A DNA stretch of 62,661 nt from JAXHNE01 sp038316995 (GTDB lineage: Bacteria; Patescibacteriota; Saccharimonadia; Saccharimonadales; JAXHNE01): the NCBI GenBank assembly GCA_038316995.1, contig JBBQAZ010000003.1, positions 1 to 62,661 of the forward strand, in the 5' to 3' direction. Below are positions 1 to 9,500 of the stretch, piece by piece (position 1 is the first letter of the stretch; each line of letters opens with the position of its first letter). The notes below the pieces were generated by a model that saw only the letters and a program-made list of their open reading frames with translations, ran no database searches and had not been told where the DNA came from. The translations under genes and the position numbers were made by a program.

Positions 1-1107
1 AACCTTATTCACTATGTCTTCGTCAAGTATACTACCATGTGTTTCGACCGCATCACGTGCGGCAACCATACGAGCTGCAGAACGGTAAATCATTTCACGC
101 TCAACAAGCGTTAGGTGTCCTCCTCTTAGTAGGTCCGTGCGTATCTTTGGTGCATGTTGAAGTTTTTCAATAAACTTGGGGTAGCGGTTCGCAATACTGC
201 TGTCAAAAAAAGCAATGTTACCCTGGGAGTCATCTGAGAGGCCTTCAGCAAACTCACCAGCTCTGCCGCTAAACAATGTGTGTCTTGTTGCAAGAGCGGG
301 AATAAGGTATTCAAGTTTTGGTTCCACTGTATCGATGTATTTAAGCCTTCTAGCTTCAGTCAGTATGTGCCGCATTGAAGTTAGTGCTGCAAACACTTCT
401 CCCGCACTCTTTTTGTCAGTAGCTAGCTCTTTGATTGTAATCTCTTCAGGGATACAAGGATCGACCCCTTCAAGCCATACAGTTTCTTGACCGTAGAGTA
501 ATCCAACTGCAGCGGCGCCTAGACCTTCCATGATTCCTCTTGACTCCCCATACCGCATTGTTAACTCACTATTGAATATGTATTGATTGCGGCTGTATAT
601 GTCTTTTTGGATTAAAGCGTATGACGCTATGTCATCATCCATGCTTACCTTTTGTACTGCTAAATCATAGGCATCTTGGATGATTGATTTTCTGTATCTT
701 CTTAAAGATTTTGGCAATTCAACACGTGGCGGTCCGACCATTATTCCTGGAAGACCTTCGGCCACAAAAACACCTAGAGAACGACCATTGTGACTTTTTA
801 TTTTAGCAGATGTTCCTAGTGCGGTCCCTACGACTACCCCGATATCAGTTTTTTGATTGAGCGGTATAGCCGTCACTGTTGGATAATGTAGGCCGTTATT
901 AAAATAGTAAACATCAACAAACGCCGGACCGTTATCACCATTCACAACATCTACACCATATTTCACGTCAGAAATTGCCAGATCTTTAGTTCGTTCAATA
1001 TGACTAATTAAAAAATCTCTCCGGGAATCGGAGAGATTATTTTGTGCATTGAGATGTGCGAGTCGTTCGTCATATTGTGGTTGCTGTAGTTGTTCAGCAG
1101 TTGACAT
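1..1107 (-). CDS. Unidentified protein, C-terminus cut by left edge
   Basis: An open frame of 369 codons runs from the ATG at 1107 to base 1 without a stop, so the gene continues beyond the window. The visible protein begins MSTAEQLQQPQYDERLAHLN and is soluble-looking, with no signal peptide or membrane segment. Two moderately conserved-looking blocks can be seen, one around VYYFNNGLHYPTVTAIPLNQ (about residues 67-86) and one around MEGLGAAAVGLLYGQETVWL (about 200-219). I recognise no family. It is divergent from gatC. The other readings of this stretch, on either strand, are short and broken, so this frame is the real one. Function is not assigned. Confidence 0.7.
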   Translation of the reverse strand, partial: MSTAEQLQQPQYDERLAHLNAQNNLSDSRRDFLISHIERTKDLAISDVKYGVDVVNGDNGPAFVDVYYFNNGLHYPTVTAIPLNQKTDIGVVVGTALGTSAKIKSHNGRSLGVFVAEGLPGIMVGPPRVELPKSLRRYRKSIIQDAYDLAVQKVSMDDDIASYALIQKDIYSRNQYIFNSELTMRYGESRGIMEGLGAAAVGLLYGQETVWLEGVDPCIPEEITIKELATDKKSAGEVFAALTSMRHILTEARRLKYIDTVEPKLEYLIPALATRHTLFSGRAGEFAEGLSDDSQGNIAFFDSSIANRYPKFIEKLQHAPKIRTDLLRGGHLTLVEREMIYRSAARMVAARDAVETHGSILDEDIVNKV

Positions 1108-1227
1108 GTGTATTTTCCAATAAGTGTGTTTTCATGTTACACGCTTATGTTACACGATAATTTAGTACTTGTAAATTTATGAAAATAGCGTCGGAAAAAA
1201 GACGCGGAAACTTGCCTAGTAGTTTGT

Positions 1228-1233
1228 TATAAT
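1228..1233 (+). promoter_or_regulatory. Extended -10 box of gatC (leaderless start)
   Basis: TATAAT preceded by TGT gives a perfect extended -10. It ends 8 nt before the gatC ATG, so the transcript should start at about 1240, leaving a leader of 0-2 nt. No -35 match is seen at the expected distance. Confidence 0.65.
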
Positions 1234-1241
1234 GGTACGAA

Positions 1242-1535
1242 ATGTCTAAATTATCCACCGAAGATGTATTAAAATTGGCACGGCTTTCACGGCTTTCACT
1301 TGTCGAAGTTGAAATTGTATCATTTCAAAATGAAATTAACGAAATACTTAGTTACGTTGAAGTTTTGCAGACTGTTGATGTTGAAGGTTTGGAGCCGACA
1401 ATTCAAGTAACTGGGCTTCAAAATGTCATGCGTGAAGATAAGCTCGTTTCATATCAAGCAAGCCCAGAAGGATTACTACATGTTGCACCCTCATGTGAAG
1501 ACACATTGTTGAAAGTTAAACGAGTATTACAGTAA
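1242..1535 (+). CDS. gatC: Asp/Glu-tRNA(Asn/Gln) amidotransferase subunit C
   Basis: GatC is the small clamp subunit that joins GatA and GatB in the amidotransferase that converts Glu-tRNA(Gln) or Asp-tRNA(Asn) to the amidated form. The 97-residue length is normal. The N-terminus (LSTEDVLKLARLSRL) and the central EINEILSYVEVLQTVDVEGLEPT block are family hallmarks. It is first in the gatC-gatA-membrane protein-gatB operon and shares one base with gatA (TAATG). There is no Shine-Dalgarno sequence; the start lies directly behind a -10 box and is probably leaderless. Confidence 0.95.
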   Translation: MSKLSTEDVLKLARLSRLSLVEVEIVSFQNEINEILSYVEVLQTVDVEGLEPTIQVTGLQNVMREDKLVSYQASPEGLLHVAPSCEDTLLKVKRVLQ

Positions 1536-2953
1536 TGGAAGAGTGGAGCTTAATTAAAACTCTTGTTGGTGATGTTCAAAGCCAAAAGACATCAGCTTTA
1601 GAGTTGGTTACTTTGGCAATCGAGCGAATTGAAAATAGCAAAGAATACGACGCAATTATCTCTTTGACCAAAGAGCGTGCAATAATTCGTGCAAAAGAAA
1701 TCGATACACAAATTGCAAATGGAAAAGATGCTGGACGTTTAGCTGGAATTCCGTTTATAGCAAAAGACAATTTTTTGACGTTTGGGTCAGAAACTACCGC
1801 AGCAAGCAATATGCTTCGTGGTTTTGAAGCTCCATATCAAGCAACAGCTGTAAATCGTTTGGAAGCTGAAGGTGCAATTTGTGTTGCAAAGGCCAACCTT
1901 GATGCTTTTGCACATGGCTCCTCCACAGAAAACAGTGACTTTATGACAACAAAGAACCCTGCCGACAAATTACGTGTGCCTGGTGGCTCTTCTGGCGGCT
2001 CTGCCGCCGCTGTAATGCTAGGCATGGCCCCATTCGCTCTTGGTACCGATACGGGCGGTTCTATACGGCTCCCTGCGTCATATTGTGGAGCAGTCGGCTA
2101 TAAGCCAACTTATGGTCTGGTGTCACGAAGCGGTGTAGTGGCAATGGCCAGCAGTACAGATGTAATTGGCCCTATTACGCGCAGCGTAGACGATGCCCAA
2201 TTGGTGCTTTCATGCATGTCGGGACGCGACGAACTAGACGCCACATCAATTGAAAGTGATATAAAAGGAACTACAGCGGAGAGTTCGATTGAAGGTAAAA
2301 AAATCGGCGTTATTAAAGAATTTCTTGGAGATGGTGTCTCTGCTAACGTCAAGCAGGCAATTATTTATTCTATAAAAAAATTGGAAGATGCAGGGGCTAG
2401 TATTTCAGAAATAAGTTTGCCATCTATGGACTTAGCCTTAGCTTGCTACTACATTCTTGTTCCAGCAGAAATTAGCAGTAATTTGAGTCGTTACGATGGC
2501 CAGCGTTACATGCATGTAGCAGAAGGCTCGAAAGATTTGGAAGAAAGCTATCTAAAATCACGTACAGAAGGATTTGGCAGCGAAGCAAAACGTCGAATTA
2601 TGATAGGTACTTACGTACTTTCAAGTGGTTACTATGATGCATATTATCGTCGTGCACAGCTCGTTAGAACGAGGATAGTCAATGATTTTAAAACTGCTTT
2701 TAACGATCTAGATTTTCTTGTTAGTCCCGTTGCTCCATCTACTGCATTTAAGATTGGCGAGAATACAGCCGACCCGCTGCAAATGTATCTCGCAGATGTA
2801 ATGACTGTTGGTGCAAGCCTGGCTGGAATTCCTGCGATAAGTATTCCAATAAAAACGAATGACCTGCCGATTGGGCTACAGTTAATGGCAGCACAAAAGG
2901 AAGATAATCGTTTACTCGCTTTCGCTAAAACAGTCGAAGGGGTAATCTCATGA
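1535..2953 (+). CDS. gatA: Asp/Glu-tRNA(Asn/Gln) amidotransferase subunit A
   Basis: GatA is the amidase-signature subunit that hydrolyses glutamine and passes ammonia to GatB. The Ser-cisSer-Lys triad is visible as K77 (in FIAKDNF), S152 in GGSSGGSAAA and S176 in DTGGSIRLPAS. The 472 residues are a normal length. The start overlaps the gatC stop by one base and the end overlaps the next ORF by four (ATGA), which implies translational coupling. The C-terminal PIGLQLMA block is typical. No glnS is visible, which fits the indirect pathway for Gln-tRNA. Confidence 0.97.
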   Translation: MEEWSLIKTLVGDVQSQKTSALELVTLAIERIENSKEYDAIISLTKERAIIRAKEIDTQIANGKDAGRLAGIPFIAKDNFLTFGSETTAASNMLRGFEAPYQATAVNRLEAEGAICVAKANLDAFAHGSSTENSDFMTTKNPADKLRVPGGSSGGSAAAVMLGMAPFALGTDTGGSIRLPASYCGAVGYKPTYGLVSRSGVVAMASSTDVIGPITRSVDDAQLVLSCMSGRDELDATSIESDIKGTTAESSIEGKKIGVIKEFLGDGVSANVKQAIIYSIKKLEDAGASISEISLPSMDLALACYYILVPAEISSNLSRYDGQRYMHVAEGSKDLEESYLKSRTEGFGSEAKRRIMIGTYVLSSGYYDAYYRRAQLVRTRIVNDFKTAFNDLDFLVSPVAPSTAFKIGENTADPLQMYLADVMTVGASLAGIPAISIPIKTNDLPIGLQLMAAQKEDNRLLAFAKTVEGVIS

Positions 2954-3381
2954 GTCCAGAAAAGATAGTGTTTATTATAGGTTTGCTTTTCATATCTAGT
3001 ATCGTCGCATTATTTCTTTATAAAAAATTACCGAAGCGTCTTAAGAAACAAAATTATGTTAAAAAATGGCGGGAGTTGCAAATACTCTGCAAAGATAAAT
3101 CAGAATGGCGCCATGCGGTGATATCTGCCGATAAGCTGCTGGATAAAGCAATGAAACAACGAAAAATAAAAGGTAAGAGTCCTGGTGAACGTCTTGTATC
3201 AGCGCAACGAAGGTTTAACAGCAATGATGACGTCTGGGCCGCTCATAATTTGTATAAGAAACTAATGAACAATCCAGATCTTCAGCCAAAGGAAGTAGAA
3301 ATAAAGAAGGCGTTAACTAGCTTTAGACAAGCGTTACGTGATTTAGGAGCACTCCCGAGTGAAAAGAAAATAAATGAGTAA
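2950..3381 (+). CDS. Small single-pass membrane protein in the gat operon
   Basis: A 143-residue protein with one N-terminal membrane segment (about residues 6-24, VFIIGLLFISSIVALFLY) and a basic helical cytosolic part rich in Lys and Arg. It lies between gatA and gatB and overlaps both (4 nt and 8 nt), so it should be co-translated with them. No family is recognised. Its position suggests a lineage-specific partner or a passenger of the amidotransferase operon, but nothing in the sequence shows a function. Confidence 0.75.
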   Translation: MSPEKIVFIIGLLFISSIVALFLYKKLPKRLKKQNYVKKWRELQILCKDKSEWRHAVISADKLLDKAMKQRKIKGKSPGERLVSAQRRFNSNDDVWAAHNLYKKLMNNPDLQPKEVEIKKALTSFRQALRDLGALPSEKKINE

Positions 3382-4825
3382 CTATAAAGCAACAATCGGA
3401 ATTGAGTGTCACGTCCAGCTTCACACAAAAACGAAGTTGTTTGCCGCCGTTGGCAACGACGCGAGAGATGCTAAACCAAATAGTTTAGTTAGCCATATTT
3501 GTTTTGGAATGCCCGGAGCATTGCCCGTATTAAACAAAGCGGTAATCGAGCATGCTGCACGTTTTGCGTTTGCATTCGGTGTTGCTCCGCAAAAACACAG
3601 TTACTTTGAAAGAAAACATTATTTTTACCCTGACTTACCAAAAGGATATCAAATTACACAGCTTGAAGCCCCAATAGTTAAGGGCGGCAAAGTAAAGATT
3701 AATATTGATGGGCAATCAAAGTCTGTAAAACTCAACAGGATACAAATAGAGGAAGATGCAGGCAAGAACACTCATCCAGTCGGAACCGATTATTCGTTAG
3801 TAGACTTGAACAGAGCCGGTACGCCGCTGTTTGAGATTGTATCTGAACCTGATATTTCATCGCCAGCAGAAGCAAAAGCTTTCGTAAGAGAACTCTACCT
3901 TATTGCACGTTATGCGGGCGTTTCAGATGCAGATTTGTATCACGGCAATATGCGATTTGATGTGAACGTATCTGTAAGTGATAATGATGAGCTAGGAACA
4001 AGAACAGAGACTAAAAACTTGAACAGTTTCAAGAGCGTTGAAAAAGCAGCAGAATATGAAATTGCCCGCCAAATAAAATTGCTTGAAAAAGGTGAGAAAA
4101 TTGTTCAAGAAACCAGAGGTTGGGATGATTCAAAACAGATAACAGTTAGTCAACGCGGCAAAGAACAAGCTCATGACTATCGATATTTTCCCGACCCGGA
4201 TATTCCACCAGTAGTTTTAAGTGATGACCAAATTGAGGCGGCAAGACAAAGTCTCCCAATAATGCCAGGTGAGTGGCGCAAACGGCTTAGTGAACTAGGG
4301 TTAGGCGAATCGCATATCGAGACATTGCTTGAAGCGGAGTTAGAGTCCGCGGCCAGCTATATTACTTTTCTTGATGATTCCCTTAATACAAACATAAAGA
4401 CACTTGCAGACTGGTTCGTTAATATTGAGATTCCACTGCGACGCGACGAATCAAAAGAAGTGCAGCTCAATGATAATGAAAAACGAATTCAGCTTTATGC
4501 CGCAGCGCAACAACTGGTTCAAGAAAATAAACTAAGTTCAACAAACGTAAAAGAACTTCTGACTTCAATTTTATTGCTGGGAACCATACCCGAAAACATT
4601 GAGCAATATGCGGAATCACAGGGTTTAATCCAAGAATCTGACGAAGAAGCTATAAATGAAATCGTAGTAGCGGTGCTCAAGGCGAATGAAGCTGCCGCGA
4701 ACGATGTAAAAAACGGCGAAATGAAAGCAATTGGATTTTTAGTTGGTCAGGTAATGAAAGCTAGTAAGGGCAAGGCAAACCCCAAGCTTGCCCAAGATTT
4801 AATTAAAAAGCAACTTAAAATCTAG
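3374..4825 (+). CDS. gatB: Asp/Glu-tRNA(Asn/Gln) amidotransferase subunit B
   Basis: GatB binds the mischarged tRNA, phosphorylates the acyl group with ATP and completes amidation. The protein starts YKATIGIECHVQLHTKTKLF and carries the FERKHYFYPDLPKGYQ and GNMRFDVNVSV blocks of the catalytic cradle. The C-terminal third is the helical and YqeY-like tail, ending in IGFLVGQVMKASKGKANPKL. The 483 residues are typical. It starts inside the end of the preceding membrane-protein gene and its stop abuts the stop of the convergent HD gene with no spacer. Confidence 0.97.
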   Translation: MSNYKATIGIECHVQLHTKTKLFAAVGNDARDAKPNSLVSHICFGMPGALPVLNKAVIEHAARFAFAFGVAPQKHSYFERKHYFYPDLPKGYQITQLEAPIVKGGKVKINIDGQSKSVKLNRIQIEEDAGKNTHPVGTDYSLVDLNRAGTPLFEIVSEPDISSPAEAKAFVRELYLIARYAGVSDADLYHGNMRFDVNVSVSDNDELGTRTETKNLNSFKSVEKAAEYEIARQIKLLEKGEKIVQETRGWDDSKQITVSQRGKEQAHDYRYFPDPDIPPVVLSDDQIEAARQSLPIMPGEWRKRLSELGLGESHIETLLEAELESAASYITFLDDSLNTNIKTLADWFVNIEIPLRRDESKEVQLNDNEKRIQLYAAAQQLVQENKLSSTNVKELLTSILLLGTIPENIEQYAESQGLIQESDEEAINEIVVAVLKANEAAANDVKNGEMKAIGFLVGQVMKASKGKANPKLAQDLIKKQLKI

Positions 4826-5503
4826 CTAATTTTCTTCATCAACTTTGTGAAGCATTTTATCTAACGTGCTCTGGCCGATTGTCTTGAGTTGAACCATATT
4901 TGATAACATCTGCTCAAGCGGTGATGACTTGTCGCCAGGCAGAGATAAATCTCTGTCTTGTAAGTATTTTCTAAGTATATTTTCAGTTGTCTCTATTGAA
5001 GCTTTTATGCTGATAGCAGATTTTGGATTTAAATGAATACGCTCATGTTGCAAACGAAAAAAGTTTGCGAAAAACCAAGCAAAACTACTACTAACATTTT
5101 CTATATCGGCACGTACGGTTATTTTTTCTTCAATGGTTTCGCAAGAAGCATCAATATGTGTCGCTAAAATACACTTTCCGATACGCTTTACTCTTTCATG
5201 TCCGAGCACTGAGGTTAGGTCTCGTTCTGCACGGTTCGCTGAGCGTGATTCTTTACTGGAAAATTTTGCCTCCGGGGCTTTTGCAAAATCATAGTCATGG
5301 TATAAAGCAGCTGGGCCTGTAACTAGTCTGTCAACACTCGCACCTGCTTCTTCGCACTGGGAGGCAAACTTTTCTGATGCAACGAAAGTATTTTTTGCGT
5401 GATCAAAATTATGGTATGGAAGATTAGTATAACCACGCTTAGCTAACCCTACAACTTCTTGTAAAAGGGGATTCCTGTTTATTAATTTTTCGAATTCGTC
5501 CAT
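4826..5503 (-). CDS. HD-superfamily-like predicted phosphohydrolase
   Basis: A 225-residue soluble protein with a plausible HD-domain metal-site series: H in YHNFDHA (about residues 30-36), the HD pair in ALYHDYDF (about 68-75), a later His in LATHID, and Asp in RADIENV. This arrangement is that of metal-dependent phosphohydrolases and nucleotidases; the substrate cannot be read from sequence. Its stop codon touches the gatB stop. It is divergent from the YtxH-type cluster and has its own -10 just ahead of the ATG. The family call is moderate. Confidence 0.6.
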   Translation of the reverse strand: MDEFEKLINRNPLLQEVVGLAKRGYTNLPYHNFDHAKNTFVASEKFASQCEEAGASVDRLVTGPAALYHDYDFAKAPEAKFSSKESRSANRAERDLTSVLGHERVKRIGKCILATHIDASCETIEEKITVRADIENVSSSFAWFFANFFRLQHERIHLNPKSAISIKASIETTENILRKYLQDRDLSLPGDKSSPLEQMLSNMVQLKTIGQSTLDKMLHKVDEEN

Positions 5504-5513
5504 GTGGACCTTG

Positions 5514-5541
5514 ATTATACTCTGGTTTTATTGCAATGCAA
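5514..5541 (-). promoter_or_regulatory. Promoter of the HD-domain gene
   Basis: On the minus strand TTGCAT (5541-5536), a 16-nt spacer and TATAAT (5519-5514). The -10 ends 11 nt from the ATG, so the leader would be only about 4 nt. The region is shared with the divergent plus-strand promoter. Confidence 0.6.
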
Positions 5542-5565
5542 TATTTTGCTTTCGGGAATAAATGC

Positions 5566-5571
5566 TATAAT
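5566..5571 (+). promoter_or_regulatory. Extended -10 of the small membrane/YtxH cluster
   Basis: TGC followed by TATAAT is an extended -10 ending 9 nt before the ATG at 5580. This predicts a leaderless mRNA and decides against the in-frame TTG at 5574. Confidence 0.6.
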
Positions 5572-5579
5572 GGTTGTAT

Positions 5580-5846
5580 ATGGAAGGGGCAGAACCAATT
5601 TTAGTAATTATACTCTCAAGCTTTTTAGCTTTGTTTCTGTTATTAGCGATTATCGCAACTTATAAATTCATACAAATTATGTCATCTTTAAAACGAATTA
5701 CCGAGAAAGCTGAACATATAGCTGATCAAGCTGAATCAATTAGTGATATATTCGTAAAAACATCTGGCCCTTTGGCAGTGGGCAAGTTGTTAACACACCT
5801 CGCTGAAAGCGTGTTCAATAAGTCAAAGTCTAAGAAGGAGAAATAA
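5580..5846 (+). CDS. Small membrane protein upstream of YtxH
   Basis: An 88-residue protein with a single N-terminal membrane helix (about residues 5-28, ILVIILSSFLALFLLLAIIA) followed by a helical segment with repeated ITEKAEHIADQAESISD-like heptads. This layout resembles DUF948-type proteins that often precede YtxH, but the match is by layout only. I use the ATG at 5580 because the -10 box would place the transcript start at about 5578. The next gene follows after 4 nt. Confidence 0.7.
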   Translation: MEGAEPILVIILSSFLALFLLLAIIATYKFIQIMSSLKRITEKAEHIADQAESISDIFVKTSGPLAVGKLLTHLAESVFNKSKSKKEK

Positions 5847-5850
5847 GATT

Positions 5851-6270
5851 ATGGGAAAAACTACAGGAAAATTGGCATTAGGTACTGTTATCGCTGCGGC
5901 TGCAGGTTACGTTGGAGGAGTGCTCACTGCACCTAAAAGCGGTAAAGAAACTCGTAAGGACATTAAAAAGTCAGCACTTAAAGCGAAGAATGAAGCCGAG
6001 AAGAAATTAAAGCTTGCACACAAAGAGTTAACAGAACTTAGCGAGAAAGCAAAAAAGCAAGGAACGAAAGTTTCAACAAAAGCAAAGGCTGAACTTAACG
6101 GTCTATTAGAAAAAGCCCAAACTGCCAAAACCCGTGCAAGCGAGCTATTGAGCGCAGCGCATGAGGGCGAGGCAGAAAATGAAGACCTCCAAAAAGCGAT
6201 AAATGAAGCAAAAAAAGCGAGTGATCATTTGAAGAAGTTCTTAACAGATGCCAAAAAAGCCGACAAATAA
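5851..6270 (+). CDS. YtxH-domain protein
   Basis: A 139-residue protein whose N-terminus (LALGTVIAAAAGYVGGVLTA followed by PKSGKETR) is the glycine/alanine membrane hairpin plus P-KSGKE-R motif of the YtxH family, best known from Gram-positive stress-induced envelope proteins. The remainder is a long Lys/Glu/Ala-rich coiled coil. A good ribosome site (AAGGAG) lies ahead of the ATG. The end overlaps the next gene by 23 nt. It is probably membrane-anchored; its molecular role is unknown. Confidence 0.85.
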   Translation: MGKTTGKLALGTVIAAAAGYVGGVLTAPKSGKETRKDIKKSALKAKNEAEKKLKLAHKELTELSEKAKKQGTKVSTKAKAELNGLLEKAQTAKTRASELLSAAHEGEAENEDLQKAINEAKKASDHLKKFLTDAKKADK

Positions 6271-6496
6271 AGAACTAGAACAATTTGCTAAAACCCTGAG
6301 CTATATATATGAGGCAGGGTACGTGAGTCGCAAAAGAATACTTTGGTACAGTTTTGTACGCGGCTTTTTTAATGGTATGGGCGGTTTTCTAGGAGCGACT
6401 GTCGGCATTGGTCTTTTGATTTGGATTGTGTCGTTAGTTGTTGGTATTCCTATTTTAGGAAGTTTTATTGAATATTTGCAAAATCTATCATCATGA
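6248..6496 (+). CDS. DUF5665-like small membrane protein
   Basis: An 82-residue protein: a short polar N-terminus (NKELEQFAKTLSYIYEAGYV), a basic RKRILWYSFVRGFFNG block, and one or two hydrophobic helices (about 47-70). This matches the plan of DUF5665 proteins, which commonly sit in small membrane operons. The start lies inside the end of the YtxH gene. Function unknown. Confidence 0.7.
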   Translation: MPKKPTNKELEQFAKTLSYIYEAGYVSRKRILWYSFVRGFFNGMGGFLGATVGIGLLIWIVSLVVGIPILGSFIEYLQNLSS

Positions 6497-6573
6497 TAGC
6501 GGATTTCTAATTAATGGACTCGAATTAGTCTCTTTTTACGAGTAAACTAGACATAGAAATAAAGGGGAAATAA

Positions 6574-9500
6574 GTGACAAAGCCGATTTTAGGTCCTGCA
6601 GACTATGTACACCTGCATAACCATACGCAATATAGTTTGCTAGATGGACTAACAAAAGTTCCTAGCCTTATTGAGTATGTAAAAATGAACGGCATGAAAT
6701 CAGTGGCCATTACAGACCATGGGACATTATCGGGTGTTGTAGAGTTTTATAAAGCGGCAAAACAAGATGATATCCGCCCAGTGATTGGAATGGAGACATA
6801 TATTGCCGCCAGAAAACATACAGACAAGGAGCCTGGAAAGGACAAGCCCAACTTTCACCTTATACTTCTTGCAATGAATCAGATGGGCTATGAAAACCTT
6901 ATGCGACTATCAACCATTGCAAACCTAGATGGTTTTTACTATAAGCCACGAATTGATCATGAGTTACTTGAACAATACAACGAAGGTTTGATTGTTCTAT
7001 CGGGATGTATTGGTGGCGAAGTTGGCAATGCTTTGCGCAGCGATCAGTCTGTTCAGGCGAAGGAAACAGCTAGCTGGTACAAGAAAGTATTCGGAGATAG
7101 ATACTATATTGAGCTACAAGATCATGGACATCCTAATCATCCGAGTAAATGGGATGAACAAGTGGCTGTAAATAAAAAACTACGGTCATTGGCAAATGAG
7201 CTGGATATAGAATGTGCAATTACTTCTGACGCCCATTACTTAAAACATGCCGACCAAGAAGCTCATGAAATATTACTTTGCGTCCAAACTGGATCATTTC
7301 TGAGCGATGAAAAACGGATGTCATTAAAAGAATTTGAGCTTCATGTAACAAAACCCGAGGAATTAATTGATCGATGGAAAGATGATTTTCCTGAAGCAAT
7401 TATCAATACCAGAAAGATCGCAGAGCGCTGCGATGTAACTTTGGATCTTGGGAAGATTCTTATTCCTAAATTTGAAACACCCAAGGGGCAAACAGAGGAA
7501 AGTTATCTCAAACAATTGGTTTATCAAGGCCTCTCTTGGCGCTACAATCAAACATTACCACTCGATTCTAAAAAGCTTACAATTTCTAAAATGAAAAAGA
7601 CCCTATCTGATGCCGTCGTAGAACGGGCGGATTATGAGCTTGGAATAATTCAAGACATGGGATTTAGTGGTTACTTTCTTATAATTGCTGACTTCATGAA
7701 CTGGGGGAAAGAACAAGGAATTGTTTTTGGTCCAGGCCGCGGTTCAGCAGCTGGATCAATAATAGCCTATTCATTAAACATTACAGATCTTGATCCACTA
7801 GAATACGATTTACTTTTTGAAAGATTTTTAAATCCAGACAGAATTAGCATGCCAGATATTGACATAGACATACAAGATACGCGTAGAGATGAGGTTATTC
7901 AGTATTGTGTTGATAAATATGGAAAAGACCGCGTAGCTAATATCGTGACATTTGGTCGCATGGCTGCAAGAAATGCCGTTCGTGATGTATCCCGAGTGTT
8001 GCAAGTTCCTTATAGCGAGGCAGATAGGTTAGCAAAAATGATTCCTCCGCCAGTGCAAGGTAGACATATTCCACTAGAGGTATCGATTAAAAACGACAAT
8101 GAATTACGGGAAGAGTATGAATCGAATGAGACAGCACAGCGAGTCTTTGATTTGGCCGTCCAGCTAGAAGGAACAATAAGAAGTCATGGGGTTCACGCAG
8201 CAGGTGTGGTTATAGCGCCTGATGACATTGTTAAATTTGTCCCACTTGAAATGGCTCAAAAAGGAGTTGTCTCTACTCAATATTCAATGAATCCAGTTGA
8301 AGAATTGGGCCTACTGAAGATGGATTTCCTGGGACTTTCCAACCTTACGATCATTAAAAACGCACTCAGAATTATTCGTAAGGTTGAAGGCTGGGAAATT
8401 GATATATCTAAAATTCCTCTTGATGATGAAAAAACCTTTAAGTTATTTCAAGATGGTGCAACAACTGGTGTTTTTCAGTTTGAGTCAGCAGGCATGAAAC
8501 GATATCTTAAAGAATTGAAACCAACAGAATTTTCAGACATTATCGCCATGGGTGCATTGTATAGGCCAGGCCCTTTAACAGCTGGCCTAACTGATAAATT
8601 TATTGCAAGAAAAAATGGTAAAGAAAAGGTCGAATTTGAGCACGAATTGATGGAAGTAGCGCTAGGATCAACATATGGCGTGCTGGTGTATCAGGAGCAA
8701 GTTATGCGCGTCGCTGTAGACATGTGTGGATTTAGCGGTGGACAGGCAGACACACTGCGAAAAGCAATTGGTAAGAAAAAAGTTGAACTTATGGCTCAGA
8801 TGAAAAAAGAATTTATAGATGGAATGGTAAAAAATTCTGGCGTTAAAGCTTCTTTTGCGGAGAAATTCTGGAAAGACCTAGAAGGGTTTGCAGACTATGC
8901 ATTTAATAAATCCCACTCTGCTTGTTATGCATTGATTGCGTACCAAACAGCTTACCTTAAAGCACACTTTCCTGCAGCTTTTATGGCTGCCCTTATGACA
9001 AGCGATTTTGATGATACTGATCGACTAGCCATAGAAATTACTGAGTGTCAGCATCTCGGAATAGATGTTTTGCTTCCTGATGTAAACGAATCTTTTGTAG
9101 AATTTGCCGTGGTTCCCGAAACAAAGCAAATACGATTTGGTATGTCAGCAATCAAGAATGTGGGAACAGGAACAGTCGAGGAAATTATTCGCGCTCGTAC
9201 TACAAAAAAATTTACTGATATCAATGATTTTTTCTCAGAAGTTAATCCACGTATCGTTAATCGTAAAGCACTCGATAGCTTGATTAAAGCTGGTGCGTTT
9301 GATGAACTTAGCGATAGAGGCACGCTGCTTCACAATATCGATGTCGTGTTAGCTTACGCTCAAAGGATCCAAAAACAAAAAGCTATCGGACAAACAGATC
9401 TTTTTGGAAATAGTCAGCAGGCCTCTGATGATTCAATTGGGAGCACATTGAAGTTAGAATCCCCGACAAGTGATTTATTGGCGTCTGAAACCTTAAAATG

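Noticed and set aside
1134..1156. Direct repeat ATGTTACACG (two copies, 13-bp period) as an operator
   Set aside because: Two copies of a 10-mer in an AT-rich gap, not at a clear promoter position; could be chance.
1212..1217. TTGCCT as the -35 of gatC
   Set aside because: Only 10 nt from the -10 box, too short a spacer; the extended -10 may act without it.
6505..6540. Terminator between the DUF5665-like gene and dnaE
   Set aside because: Only a 4-bp GACT/AGTC stem before TCTTTTT; too weak to call.
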